A DNA stretch of 64,000 bases from JAYPAN01 sp049597955 (GTDB lineage Bacteria; Pseudomonadota; Alphaproteobacteria; RS24), in contig JBMYND010000004.1 of NCBI GenBank assembly GCA_049597955.1, forward strand, positions 62,001-126,000, written 5' to 3'. Positions 16,676-26,059 of the stretch are shown here, piece after piece; the first letter of the stretch is position 1, and every line of letters begins with the position of its first letter. The notes under the pieces are model-generated. The model was not told where the DNA came from and did no database searches. It saw only the letters and a list, made by a program, of their open reading frames with translations. The translations under genes and the position numbers were made by a program.

Positions 16676-17371
16676 ATGACACGTCTCACAAATTCTGCGT
16701 CCAGCGTATCCGATGCTTTGAATACGCGGTTTTCCTGCCGCGCTTTTCTTGACAAGCCTGTCGCGGCTGAAGATGTGCGCTATCTGGTTGAAACGGCGAC
16801 GCGCGCACCGTCAGGCGGTAATTTACAGCCTTGGCATATTTGGGCGATGCAGGGCGAACCGCTGCAAGAATTGGTCGCTGAGGTGAAAGCCAAAATGGCC
16901 GACCAGCCCGGCGGCGAAGGCTCGGAATATCATATTTACCCGCCCGATTTGCAGGATCCCTATAATAGCCGCCGCCGCGATATTGGTGAGCGCATGTATG
17001 AAGTTCTCGGCATTGCGCGCGAGGATAAAATCGGGCGGCTCGGCCAAATGGCCCGTAATTTTGAGTTTTTCGGCGCGCCCTGTGCGCTGTTTTTTGCGCT
17101 TGAAAAAAACATGCAAGAAGGCCAGTGGTCGGATATGGGCATGCTCATCCAGTCCATTATGTTATTGGCCCGCGAGCGCGGCCTGCATTCCTGTCCGCAA
17201 GAGGCATGGGCGATTTGGGCGCCAACTTTGAAGCAGCGGCTGGATATTCCCGATAATATGATTTTCTTTTGCGGGCTGGCGCTTGGCTATGCCGACCCGG
17301 ATGCCGATATTAACCAGCTTGAAAGCCCGCGCGCGCCAATGGATGAAGTGGTGCGCTATATCGGGTTTTAG
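16676..17371 (+). CDS. Nitroreductase family FMN oxidoreductase
   Basis: A 231-residue protein; the ATG at 16676 follows AGGAGGAG. FMN-binding elements of the nitroreductase fold are visible: RFSCRAFLDKPV (about 19-30), RAPSGGNLQPWHIW (about 44-57) and, near the C-terminus, SCPQEAWAIW and FFCGLALGYADPD. These enzymes reduce nitro groups, quinones or flavins with NAD(P)H; the natural substrate is unknown. The similar arrangement in NfnB/PnbA-type alphaproteobacterial enzymes suggests nitroaromatic or quinone reduction. It is followed by the ccm operon only 9 bp downstream. Confidence 0.88.
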   Translation: MTRLTNSASSVSDALNTRFSCRAFLDKPVAAEDVRYLVETATRAPSGGNLQPWHIWAMQGEPLQELVAEVKAKMADQPGGEGSEYHIYPPDLQDPYNSRRRDIGERMYEVLGIAREDKIGRLGQMARNFEFFGAPCALFFALEKNMQEGQWSDMGMLIQSIMLLARERGLHSCPQEAWAIWAPTLKQRLDIPDNMIFFCGLALGYADPDADINQLESPRAPMDEVVRYIGF

Positions 17372-17380
17372 GCGTATTTG

Positions 17381-18037
17381 ATGGGCGCCTTTATGTTCTG
17401 GATGGCCGGGGCCGCCATGGCCGCTGGCACAGCAAGATGGCTGGTATTTGCTTTGCCTTCCGGCCCTGATACGCGCCTGCGCATGAGTTTCATTATTGGA
17501 TTTGTGCCATTGGCCGGCTTGGCGCTGTATTTGGCGCTTGGTGCCAATGGGCGGGCCGATGCGCCTTTGGCCGAAAGGCTGGCCGGGCCATTGGAAGAGC
17601 TGCCTGCCGGCGCGGTTCTTGTGCGTTTGCAAACTGAATTGCGCGCCCGTCCCGATGATGCTGAGGGCTGGCGGCTAATGGCGCGGCTGCGCCGGTCAAG
17701 CGGGGCGCATGAACAAGCGGCCGATGCTTGGCGACGTGTGCTTGAGCTGGGCGCGGCCGATGCCGAAGCCTATACCGGCCTGGCGCAGGCATTGATTGAA
17801 ACCGAGGATGGCTTGATTGGCACGGCGGCGACCGGTCTGCTCGATGCCGCCTTGGCCGTAAAGCCCGATGATGTGGCGGCGCGTTTCTGGCGCGCCACGG
17901 CCTATCGACAGCAGGGCGAGACGAAAGCCGCCATAAAAATGTTCCGCGCGCTGATGGCCGAATTGCCCGAGGCCGCACCCTTGCGGGCCATGCTGGCGCG
18001 CCAATTGGCTGGCTTGCAAGCGGAGGCAGGGCAATGA
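17381..18037 (+). CDS. ccmI: Cytochrome c maturation protein CcmI (CycH)
   Basis: A 218-residue protein with two N-terminal membrane segments (about 1-21 and 32-50) and a periplasmic TPR region. The TPR-like pairs are RPDDAEGWRLMARLRRSSGAHEQAADAWRRVLEL, ADAEAYTGLAQALI and KPDDVAARFWRATAYRQQGETKAAIKMF. CcmI holds apocytochrome c for heme attachment by CcmF/CcmH. It is shorter than many homologues. It is the first gene of the ccmI-ccmE-ccmF-ccmH order typical of alphaproteobacteria, and its stop overlaps the ccmE start (ATGA). Confidence 0.8.
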   Translation: MGAFMFWMAGAAMAAGTARWLVFALPSGPDTRLRMSFIIGFVPLAGLALYLALGANGRADAPLAERLAGPLEELPAGAVLVRLQTELRARPDDAEGWRLMARLRRSSGAHEQAADAWRRVLELGAADAEAYTGLAQALIETEDGLIGTAATGLLDAALAVKPDDVAARFWRATAYRQQGETKAAIKMFRALMAELPEAAPLRAMLARQLAGLQAEAGQ

Positions 18038-18552
18038 GTCAAGACTTGCGCCCACTCAAAATCAATCAGGCGAAAAAAAAGCGGCTCATCGTGATTGCCG
18101 CCGGATTGGTATTTTTGGCACTGGCGGCAACGCTGGCTCTGACGGCGCTGGAAGACAATATTGTGTTTTTTCGCTCGCCCAGCGAGATTGCCGCCGCCCC
18201 GCCCGCGCCGGGTCAGGCAATTCGCATTGGCGGGCTGGTGCGCAAGGGCAGTGTCACCCGCGACGGGCTGGATGTGCAATTTGCTGTCACCGATTTGGCC
18301 CATGATGTGACCATTGGCTATCGCGGCATGTTGCCCGATTTATTCCGCGAAGGGCAGGGCGTGGTGGTGGAGGGCCGTTTCGGGCCGCAAGGCAATTTTG
18401 TGGCCGATACTGTGCTGGCCAAGCATGATGAAACCTATATGCCGCCGGAAGTCGCCGATGCGTTGAAGGCGGCGGGCAAATATAATCCCGAAACAACCCC
18501 CTATAATGCGCCCGATATTGATGCGCATAATATGCAAGGCGCGGCACCATGA
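18034..18552 (+). CDS. ccmE: Cytochrome c maturation heme chaperone CcmE (CycJ)
   Basis: A 172-residue periplasmic heme chaperone anchored by one N-terminal helix (about 19-42). The OB-fold core has RIGGLVRKGSV and QFAVTDLAHDVTIGYRGMLPDLFREGQGVV. The heme-attachment motif H-x3-Y is visible in LAKHDETYMP, where the His binds heme covalently before passing it to CcmF. The C-terminal tail is flexible and Asn/Pro-rich. It overlaps ccmI and ccmF by four bases on each side. Confidence 0.95.
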   Translation: MSQDLRPLKINQAKKKRLIVIAAGLVFLALAATLALTALEDNIVFFRSPSEIAAAPPAPGQAIRIGGLVRKGSVTRDGLDVQFAVTDLAHDVTIGYRGMLPDLFREGQGVVVEGRFGPQGNFVADTVLAKHDETYMPPEVADALKAAGKYNPETTPYNAPDIDAHNMQGAAP

Positions 18553-20489
18553 TTGTCGAGCTGGGTCATTTTGCTCTGCTGCTGGCGCTTTGCATTGCCT
18601 GTGTGCAGGGCGCGTCAGTGCCGCTATGTCGCGGGCTTGCTGAGGCCGATATGTCAGCGCGGCGACTGGCGACACGCGCCGCCCATTTACAATTGGCCTT
18701 GCTGTTGCTGGCATTTTCCGCGCTGGCTTATGCGTTTTATGTTTCCGATTTTTCCGTCGCTTTGGTTCACGCCAACAGCCATTTGGCCAAGCCGACCATT
18801 TACAAGCTGGCCGGTGTCTGGGGCAATCATGAAGGCTCCATGCTGCTATGGGTGCTGATGCTGGCCGCTTATGGCGCGGCTTTTGCCCGCTTTTCCAGCC
18901 ACCTGCCGGATGGCTTTGTCGGGCGCAGCCTGATGGTGCAGGGCTGGCTGGGCATGGCGTTTCTGGCGTTTCTGATTTTTACCTCCAACCCGTTTTTGCG
19001 GCTCGACCCGGCCCCGTTTGAAGGGCGGGGCTTGACGCCAATCTTGCAGGATCCGGCGCTGGCCGCGCACCCGCCTTTACTATATGGCGGCTATGTCGGT
19101 TTTTCCCTGTGCTTTGCCTTTGCCCTTGCCGCGTTGATGCAGCGCGAGGTCGGGCGCGATTGGGCGCAATGGGTTCGGCCATGGATTTTATTGGCCTGGA
19201 TTTCGCTGACATTGGGCATCGCGCTTGGCTCATTCTGGGCCTATTACGAATTGGGCTGGGGCGGTTTTTGGTTTTGGGATCCGGTGGAAAATGCCTCGCT
19301 CATGCCTTGGCTGTCCGGCACGGCGCTTTTGCATTCCGCGCTTGTTATGGAAAAACGCCGCGCCCTGATGCGTTGGACATTGCTGCTGGCGATTTTGACT
19401 TTCGCGCTTTCCCTGTCCGGCACATTTCTGGTGCGCTCCGGCGTGTTGACGTCTGTGCATGCCTTTGCCAATGACCCGGCGCGCGGTATTTTTATTCTGG
19501 CCATTCTGGCGCTGTTTACCGGCGGCGGTCTGGCGCTTTATGCCCATCGCTTGCCGGGCTTGGCCGCCGAGCGCGGTTTTGTGCCGGTCAGCCGCGAAGG
19601 GTTTTTGCTGCTGAATAATGTATTTCTGGCCACGGCGACGGTAACCGTCTTTCTCGGCACGATTTACCCGCTTCTGCTTGATGCGCTGGCTTTGGGCAAA
19701 ATCTCTGTTGGCGCGCCCTATTTCAACGCCGTCTTTGCGCCCCTTACCCTGCCATTTTTGTTGCTCATGCCACTGGCACCGCTTATGGGCTGGCGGCAAG
19801 CCATGTTGATGGATGGGCTGCAAAAACTCAGCGCGGCGGCGCTGGCTGCCCTCTTGCTGACCGGCGGCTTTATTGTTTTGCGCGGCAATGCGCCGATATT
19901 GCCACTGCTCTTATTGGCCGCATCTCTTTGGCTGGTTTTCGGGGCGCTGACCGATTTGGCGGTCAAGCTGCGCCCTTGGTGGGCAGGTCGTATGGGCGCG
20001 CGCGCATGGCCGTCAGCCGGCTTGTTCGCCGCGCCACTGGCGCATGCCGGTCTCGGCGTTATGCTGGTCGGCGTGATAGCGGCAAGCGTTTGGCGGGTTG
20101 AAAAAGTAGTGGCCGCCGCCCCCGGCACACGTGTTGACATTGCCGGTTACAGCCTGCGCTATGATGGGGTGCGCGATATGGAAGGGCCGAATTATCGCGC
20201 GGAAACGGCGCGGCTGGTCTATTTGAATGGGCCTATGGCGGGGACGCAATTATTTCCCGAAAGGCGGTTTTACCAGGCCGAGCGCGGCCAGACCACGGAA
20301 GCGGCAATTACCAAAAAGCTGGCCGGTCATTTATATGCAGTGATTGGCGAGCCGGTGGATGATAAGCGCGTTTTGCGGATTTGGTATCATCCGCTTGTCG
20401 CGCTGATATGGCTCGGCGGTGTGCTGATGGCGCTGGGCGGATGCTTTGCCTTGGGCGCGCGTATCGGCACGCAAAGGCGGGCGGCATGA
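18549..20489 (+). CDS. ccmF: Heme lyase subunit CcmF (CycK)
   Basis: A 646-residue integral membrane protein with about 14-15 hydrophobic segments. The tryptophan-rich WWD domain is visible near residue 236 (WGGFWFWDPVENASLMPW), with nearby periplasmic histidines (for example in HPPLLYGGYVGF). CcmF takes heme from holo-CcmE and joins it to CxxCH motifs of apocytochrome c at the periplasmic face. Length and order of segments are normal. It overlaps ccmE upstream and ccmH downstream through ATGA junctions. Confidence 0.95.
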   Translation: MIVELGHFALLLALCIACVQGASVPLCRGLAEADMSARRLATRAAHLQLALLLLAFSALAYAFYVSDFSVALVHANSHLAKPTIYKLAGVWGNHEGSMLLWVLMLAAYGAAFARFSSHLPDGFVGRSLMVQGWLGMAFLAFLIFTSNPFLRLDPAPFEGRGLTPILQDPALAAHPPLLYGGYVGFSLCFAFALAALMQREVGRDWAQWVRPWILLAWISLTLGIALGSFWAYYELGWGGFWFWDPVENASLMPWLSGTALLHSALVMEKRRALMRWTLLLAILTFALSLSGTFLVRSGVLTSVHAFANDPARGIFILAILALFTGGGLALYAHRLPGLAAERGFVPVSREGFLLLNNVFLATATVTVFLGTIYPLLLDALALGKISVGAPYFNAVFAPLTLPFLLLMPLAPLMGWRQAMLMDGLQKLSAAALAALLLTGGFIVLRGNAPILPLLLLAASLWLVFGALTDLAVKLRPWWAGRMGARAWPSAGLFAAPLAHAGLGVMLVGVIAASVWRVEKVVAAAPGTRVDIAGYSLRYDGVRDMEGPNYRAETARLVYLNGPMAGTQLFPERRFYQAERGQTTEAAITKKLAGHLYAVIGEPVDDKRVLRIWYHPLVALIWLGGVLMALGGCFALGARIGTQRRAA

Positions 20490-20935
20490 TTGGCCTGCGC
20501 GCATTCCCGACCAGCCTGTCGCAAATCAGTGCCGTGATTTGTCTGGCCTGTATGTTAACAGCCCCAACAGCCTTTGCGCTCAATCCCGGCGAGGCGCTTG
20601 ACGACGCAGCTTTGGAAAAACGTGCCCGCGCCTTGTCGCTGGAGCTGCGCTGTTTGGTCTGCCAGAACCAATCTATTGATGACAGCGATGCGCCATTGGC
20701 GCAAGATTTACGCGCGCTTGTGCGCAAGCGATTGCAGGCCGGTGATACAGATGATGAAATTCGCACCGCCATTGTCGCCCGCTATGGCGAGTTTGTTTTG
20801 TTTCGACCGGTCTTTGGCTGGCATACGGCGCCGCTTTGGCTGACCCCTTTATTGCTCATGCTGTTTGGTCTGTGGCTTGCCTTGCGCAAAGTGCTGCGCC
20901 GACAGGGCGACAGTTCATCGCCGCCGGATGCGTGA
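20486..20935 (+). CDS. ccmH: Cytochrome c maturation thiol protein CcmH (CycL)
   Basis: A 149-residue protein; the ATG at 20486 overlaps the ccmF stop (ATGA). It has a signal/anchor segment, the redox-active LRCLVCQNQS motif (LRCxxC) and a C-terminal membrane helix around LWLTPLLLMLFGLWLAL. CcmH keeps the apocytochrome CxxCH cysteines reduced for heme attachment. The typical acidic/helical middle (APLAQDLRALVRKRLQAGDTDDEI) is present. There is no ccmG between ccmF and ccmH, so that thioredoxin must be encoded elsewhere. Confidence 0.93.
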   Translation: MIGLRAFPTSLSQISAVICLACMLTAPTAFALNPGEALDDAALEKRARALSLELRCLVCQNQSIDDSDAPLAQDLRALVRKRLQAGDTDDEIRTAIVARYGEFVLFRPVFGWHTAPLWLTPLLLMLFGLWLALRKVLRRQGDSSSPPDA

Positions 20936-20988
20936 GCAGTCAGGTTCCGCTTCATCCCGACGCCAAAGCATATTAGTCTGCAAACATT

Positions 20989-21666
20989 ATGAATATCCTG
21001 CTTGTGGAAGACGACCTCGCGGCGGCAGATTTGTTGAAAGAAAGTTTTGCGGCACGCGGCCACCGCCTGAGCCATGCTGACAATGGCGCGGAAGGCTTGC
21101 GGCTGGCACAAGCGCAAAATTATGACGTGCTGGTGATTGACCGGATGCTGCCCGAATTGGACGGGCTGAGCCTGGTGCGGCATTTGCGCGAAACCGGCGA
21201 TAATGTGCCGGTGCTTTTTCTGTCTGCGCTTGGCGAGGTGGAAGACCGGATAGCCGGGCTGAAGGCGGGCGGTGATGACTATCTCATCAAGCCCTATTCT
21301 TTTGAGGAATTGCACGCCCGCCTTGAAGCTTTGGCGCGGCGCGGCGGCGACAGTGAGACGAAAGTCACGCTGGCCGATTTGACGCTTGACCGGCTGGAAC
21401 GGCGCGTCACCCGAGCCGGTCAAGAGATTGAGCTGCAAAAGCGCGAATTTGAGCTGCTGGATTTTCTGCTGCACCATCAAGGCCAGCCGGTAACGCGCGC
21501 CATGTTGCTCGAGCATGTTTGGGGCTTTGACTTTGCCGCCCAAACCAATGTGATTGATGTGCATATTTCGCGCCTGCGCGGCAAAATTGACAAGGATTTC
21601 GACACGCCCTTGCTCCACACATTGCGCGGCGTCGGATTTGTCATGAAATGGCCGGGGCAGTCATAA
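20989..21666 (+). CDS. OmpR-family response regulator
   Basis: A 225-residue two-domain regulator. The receiver domain (about 1-115) has acidic residues in VEDD, the phospho-accepting Asp51 in VLVIDRMLP, a Ser/Thr switch (LFLSALG) and the conserved Lys in DYLIKPYSF. A winged-helix DNA-binding domain follows (ELQKREFELLDFLLHH, and VIDVHISRLRGKID). Its stop overlaps the ATG of the histidine kinase by one base (TAATG), so the two form one system. The stimulus is unknown. Confidence 0.92.
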   Translation: MNILLVEDDLAAADLLKESFAARGHRLSHADNGAEGLRLAQAQNYDVLVIDRMLPELDGLSLVRHLRETGDNVPVLFLSALGEVEDRIAGLKAGGDDYLIKPYSFEELHARLEALARRGGDSETKVTLADLTLDRLERRVTRAGQEIELQKREFELLDFLLHHQGQPVTRAMLLEHVWGFDFAAQTNVIDVHISRLRGKIDKDFDTPLLHTLRGVGFVMKWPGQS

Positions 21667-23087
21667 TGAAACGCCTCGGCACGATACTCCGCACGGCGCG
21701 GTTTCGAGCCGCGATTGTTTTTCTGCTGCTGTTTCTGGTGCTGACCGGCATTGGTCTGGCTGTTCTGTTTGAGCGCAGCACAAGGCTTATCGTCGAGGCA
21801 GCCGACAAGACTGTCTGGCGCGAGGCGGCCATGGCGGAAAGGGCCTTTGACAAAGGTGGGCGCGCGGCGCTGACGGCGCATCTGGACATGCGCCTTGCCA
21901 TGCCCGACGCCCCGTTATTTCGCCTGTCGTCAAGTCTGGGGCAGTTTCTTGGCGGCAATTTGAACGCTTTTCCCGCGCCCGACACGACACGCCGCAACGC
22001 GCAAGACTGGCTGATTTTTGTAACCGGCGAAGGTCTGCCGATACGCGCCCGGCTGTTCAAATTTTCCGCAGATGATGTTTTGCTGGTCGGCTATGACAGC
22101 AGCGATATAAAATCCCAAGCCGGCAATTTGCAAAGGCAGTTTTTGGTCACCTATATCGCCCTTGCTTTTCTCGGCCTGTTGGGCGGTTTGGTTATGGCGT
22201 CACAAACTGTGCGGCGGGTTGCTCAGTTTGACCGAGAGTTGCGCCGCGTCGCCGCCGGTGATTTGCAAACAAGGCTGAAACTGTCGGGCAGCGGTGATGC
22301 ATGGGATGATTTGACCGCGCAGATAAACACGATGCTGCACAGGGTTGAGACGCTGGTTCACGAAATGCGCCAAGTCACTGATAATCTGGCGCATGATTTG
22401 CGTCGCCCATTGGCGCGGGTAAGGGTGCGGCTGGAAACGATGGGCGAGAAAGTGCAAAATGAGGCGGCGACTGATTTTACCAATAATATGGCCAATGATG
22501 TGTCAAATGCGCTGGCGGATATTGACGAAGTGCTGGACAGTTTCGCCGCCCTGCTCACCCTGTCGCGGCTGGAAAGCGGGGCCGCAGATATTGACCGCGC
22601 GCCGGTTGATATGGCCGGTTTGCTGGACGATGTGGCGGCGCTTTATGCGCCGGTCTTTGAGGCTGCCGAGCGCGATTTCGCCGTTATTCCGCCCGATAAT
22701 AACATGCCCCTGATTGCCTCCGGCGACCGCAATTTACTGGCCCGTGCCTTGAGCAATTTATTGGAAAATGCGTTGGCGCATGGCGCTGGCGCGGTTACGC
22801 TGTCGCTTGCTGAAAACCGGCAAGACCGGCAAGCGCGGTTTGGCGTTGCCGATAATGGCACCGGCATTGCGCCGGATTTGCGCCAGATGGCGCGCAAACG
22901 CTTTATGCGGCTTGAAGCCAGTCGCGCTACACAGGGCAATGGTTTGGGGCTGGCCTTGGTCGAAGCGATTGCCCGCGCCCATCACGGTCGGCTTGAATTA
23001 GGCGATGCCCCGCCATCTCAAGGCACGGGCGACGGGCCGACCGGCTTGCTGGCTGAAATTATTCTGCCGCTTGCGGAGCCAAAATAA
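21666..23087 (+). CDS. Sensor histidine kinase
   Basis: A 473-residue membrane kinase. Two membrane helices (about 16-36 and 158-180) bracket a periplasmic sensor region of about 120 residues without a recognisable ligand domain. A HAMP segment follows, then the phospho-accepting His243 in NLAHDLRRPL. The ATPase domain has the N-box NLLENALAHGAG, the G1 box VADNGTGI and a G2 box GNGLGLALVEAIA. It is coupled to the response regulator (TAATG) and to glnE, whose ATG overlaps its stop in the same way. Confidence 0.92.
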   Translation: MKRLGTILRTARFRAAIVFLLLFLVLTGIGLAVLFERSTRLIVEAADKTVWREAAMAERAFDKGGRAALTAHLDMRLAMPDAPLFRLSSSLGQFLGGNLNAFPAPDTTRRNAQDWLIFVTGEGLPIRARLFKFSADDVLLVGYDSSDIKSQAGNLQRQFLVTYIALAFLGLLGGLVMASQTVRRVAQFDRELRRVAAGDLQTRLKLSGSGDAWDDLTAQINTMLHRVETLVHEMRQVTDNLAHDLRRPLARVRVRLETMGEKVQNEAATDFTNNMANDVSNALADIDEVLDSFAALLTLSRLESGAADIDRAPVDMAGLLDDVAALYAPVFEAAERDFAVIPPDNNMPLIASGDRNLLARALSNLLENALAHGAGAVTLSLAENRQDRQARFGVADNGTGIAPDLRQMARKRFMRLEASRATQGNGLGLALVEAIARAHHGRLELGDAPPSQGTGDGPTGLLAEIILPLAEPK

Positions 23088-25981
23088 TGTCCGCCCTGTT
23101 TGCCCGCTTGCCGGATGTGATGCCCTTGGAGGAAGCGGCGGCGCGCGCGCTGATGGATGATTGCCTGTCTGCGGCGCAGGCTGCAAATTGCCACCAAGCG
23201 GTTGCGCTTTTGTCCGGCCATTGGTCATTTTTCGCCTGGCTGGTCGAGGGCAGTCCGTTTTTGTGCCGCCTGCTGAAAAACTATCCCGATGTGCTCGATG
23301 CGCTGGCAACCGATACGCCCGAAGCCTATCTCGAGCGGCAACTGGCTGAAGTAACAACAGCAATGGAGGCCGCCGCTTCGCGCGATGCGGCCATGGCGAT
23401 ATTGCGCCGCGCCCGCAACCGGCTGGCCTTGGCCATTGCGCTGGCCGATTGCGCCAATGGCTGGGATGTCGAGGCGGTAACCGGCGCGCTCACCCGCTTT
23501 GCCGATAAGGCTGTGTCGCTGGCGCTGGATTTTTTGCTGCGCGAGGCGGTGACAGCGGGCCGCTTGCCCGGATTTGGTCGCGATGGTCTGGTTGTCTTGG
23601 CATTGGGCAAACATGGCGGGCAGGAGCTCAATTATTCTTCCGATATTGATTTTGTCGTTTATTACACGCCCGATGCTTTGCCCTTGGCGGCGGGGCAGGA
23701 TGAGCGCAAATTTTACATTTCGCTGGTGCGCGACCTTGCTGCCATGCTGCAAAACCCGACGGCTGACGGCCATGTCTTTCGGGTCGATTTGCGCCTGCGT
23801 CCCGACCCCGGCGCCACGCAAGTATGCATATCCGTGCCGGCCGCGCTCGCCTATTATGAATCCATGGGGCAGAATTGGGAACGCGCCGTCTATATCAAGG
23901 CGCGCCCGATAGCTGGTGACATAGCGGCGGGGGCCGCGTTTTTGGATGAGCTGACCCCCTATATTTGGCGCCGCTATTATGATTTTGCTGCCATTGAGGA
24001 TGTGCATTCCATGAAGCGCCAAATTCATGCCGTGCGCGGTCATGGCGCGCTGGCGACACGCGGGCATAATCTGAAACTGGGTCGGGGTGGCATTCGCGAA
24101 ATCGAATTTTTTGTTCAGACCCAGCAATTAATCGCCGGTGGCCGCAATCAAGATTTACGCGGGCACCGAACGGTCGATATGTTGCAGGCATTGGCGTCAG
24201 CCCAATGGGTGTCGCCGGAGACCGCGCAAGGCATGACCCAAGCCTATTATTTTCTGCGGCGGCTCGAACATCGCTTGCAAATGCGGCTTGATGAACAGAC
24301 CCAGACTTTGCCATTGGATGAAGACGGGCTAACCCGCTTTGCCCGCTTTGCCGGATATGCGGCGCTGGCCGATTTTGAACAGGCGCTGCATGAGACGCTG
24401 GCCTATGTGACCGGCGAGTATGCCTTATTGTTTGAAAGCTCGGAAAGCCTTGCCGACAGCGCCGGCAATCTGGTTTTTACCGGCGGCGAAGATGACCCGG
24501 AAACGCTTCAAACCCTGTCGCAAATGGGGTTTGCGCGGCCCGAATTGATTTCCGGCCAAATTCGCGCATGGCATAGCGGGCGCTTGCGGGCGACCCGCTC
24601 CAGCCGGGCCCGCGAAGGGCTGACCCGCTTGCAACCGCTTTTATTGCGCGCGCTGGCGCGGGCCGCCGACCCGGATGAGAGCTTTTTGCGCTTTGACAAT
24701 TTCCTGCAAGCCCTGCCTGCCGGTGTGCAGCTTTTTGCCATGTTCCAGTCCAATCCGGAGCTCTTGGATTTGCTGGTTGATGTGGTCAGTGTGGCACCGC
24801 GCCTGTCGGCATGGCTGGGGCGTAATCCGCAATTTGTTGATATGGTCATGTCCGGGCAGGAGGCCGATGAAACTGTCTTGGCTGATATGGTGCAGGCCGA
24901 TAGCGGCTTTGATGCGGTCATGGATCGAGCCCGCATTTTTGTTCACGAGCAGCATTTCCGGCTCGGTGTTCAGCTTTTGGCTGACCCGGCACTTGCGCCA
25001 TTTGCTGGTGCGCGGTTCACCGCGCTTGCCGAACAATGCCTTAATGCGCTGCATCCGGCAGCACTGGCCGATATTGAGCGTCAATATGGCCAAATAGACC
25101 AAGCGCAAATGCTGGTGCTGGGGCTGGGCAAATTGGGCAGTGGCGAAATGGCGCTGCAATCGGATTTGGATATTATCATTATGTGCGATTGCCCTGACTT
25201 TGCCGCTCAAAGCACGGGCGAAAAGTCAATTGCCGCCGATGTTTGGTTTGCCCGTGCCGCGCGGCGCTTGATAAGCGGCTTGACCGCGCCGACAGCGGAA
25301 GGTCTGCTTTATGAAGTGGATATGCGCTTGCGCCCATCGGGCAATGCCGGGCCAATGGTCACCAAGCTGGCCAGTTTTGTTGAATATCAAAACAGTGATG
25401 CATGGACATGGGAGCATATGGCGTTGACGCGGACGCGCTGTCTGGCCGGGCCGCCGGAGCTGGCCGAAAAGGTGACGGCGCATATTGTCGAAATATTGAC
25501 CCGACCGCGCGACTTGCGGCAATTATCTGCCGATGTCACCGATATGCGGCAAAAAATAATGACCCATCAAAAATCGGCCGGGCCGTTTGATATTCGACGC
25601 GGGGCAGGCGGTCTCGTTGATATTGAATTTATATGCCAAACATTGCAATTGGCGCATGGCGCGCATCATGCCGAGCTGGTCGCGCCCATGCCATTGCCTG
25701 CATTATTGACTTTGCTGCGCGATAGCGGCGTGCTGGAAAACACCGCCTATGCGCATTTGGCAGCAGCGTCGGATGCTTATGGTCGATTGCGCCAAATTGC
25801 CAGCCTGGCGATTGAAGACCATGAGGCTGAATTGGGCGCGGCGCGCGAGCATTTGCTGTTAAAAACGCTCAATGAACCGGACATGGCGCGCTTGCGCGAC
25901 CGTCTGACGCAGCACCGGCAGGAAGTTGAGGGCGTATTTCAGCGCGTTTTGACCGATTTGGCCGACCGTCCAGCCAATTGA
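23087..25981 (+). CDS. glnE: Bifunctional glutamine synthetase adenylyltransferase/deadenylase
   Basis: A 964-residue protein of standard length with two nucleotidyltransferase domains. The N-terminal deadenylase carries GKHGGQELNYSSDIDFVVYY (about 168-187) and the C-terminal adenylylase carries GKLGSGEMALQSDLDIIIM (about 680-698); both keep the G-S/G and D-x-D metal-binding pattern. Each is followed by a GlnD PII-uridylyltransferase-like helical domain (RLEHRLQMRLDEQTQ, and RGAGGLVDIEF). It sets glutamine synthetase activity in response to nitrogen. The TAATG overlap couples it to the upstream histidine kinase. Confidence 0.97.
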   Translation: MSALFARLPDVMPLEEAAARALMDDCLSAAQAANCHQAVALLSGHWSFFAWLVEGSPFLCRLLKNYPDVLDALATDTPEAYLERQLAEVTTAMEAAASRDAAMAILRRARNRLALAIALADCANGWDVEAVTGALTRFADKAVSLALDFLLREAVTAGRLPGFGRDGLVVLALGKHGGQELNYSSDIDFVVYYTPDALPLAAGQDERKFYISLVRDLAAMLQNPTADGHVFRVDLRLRPDPGATQVCISVPAALAYYESMGQNWERAVYIKARPIAGDIAAGAAFLDELTPYIWRRYYDFAAIEDVHSMKRQIHAVRGHGALATRGHNLKLGRGGIREIEFFVQTQQLIAGGRNQDLRGHRTVDMLQALASAQWVSPETAQGMTQAYYFLRRLEHRLQMRLDEQTQTLPLDEDGLTRFARFAGYAALADFEQALHETLAYVTGEYALLFESSESLADSAGNLVFTGGEDDPETLQTLSQMGFARPELISGQIRAWHSGRLRATRSSRAREGLTRLQPLLLRALARAADPDESFLRFDNFLQALPAGVQLFAMFQSNPELLDLLVDVVSVAPRLSAWLGRNPQFVDMVMSGQEADETVLADMVQADSGFDAVMDRARIFVHEQHFRLGVQLLADPALAPFAGARFTALAEQCLNALHPAALADIERQYGQIDQAQMLVLGLGKLGSGEMALQSDLDIIIMCDCPDFAAQSTGEKSIAADVWFARAARRLISGLTAPTAEGLLYEVDMRLRPSGNAGPMVTKLASFVEYQNSDAWTWEHMALTRTRCLAGPPELAEKVTAHIVEILTRPRDLRQLSADVTDMRQKIMTHQKSAGPFDIRRGAGGLVDIEFICQTLQLAHGAHHAELVAPMPLPALLTLLRDSGVLENTAYAHLAAASDAYGRLRQIASLAIEDHEAELGAAREHLLLKTLNEPDMARLRDRLTQHRQEVEGVFQRVLTDLADRPAN

Positions 25982-26059
25982 CGCGCCCCATTTATGGCGA
26001 TACGCTTTCGGCTTGATTTGCGGTTAGCCATGGCCGCAGGGCCGAATGGGAGGGCGACG

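Noticed and set aside
23225..24127. Open frame of 300 codons opposite glnE
   Set aside because: It is a reverse-frame shadow of conserved GlnE sequence with no supporting features.
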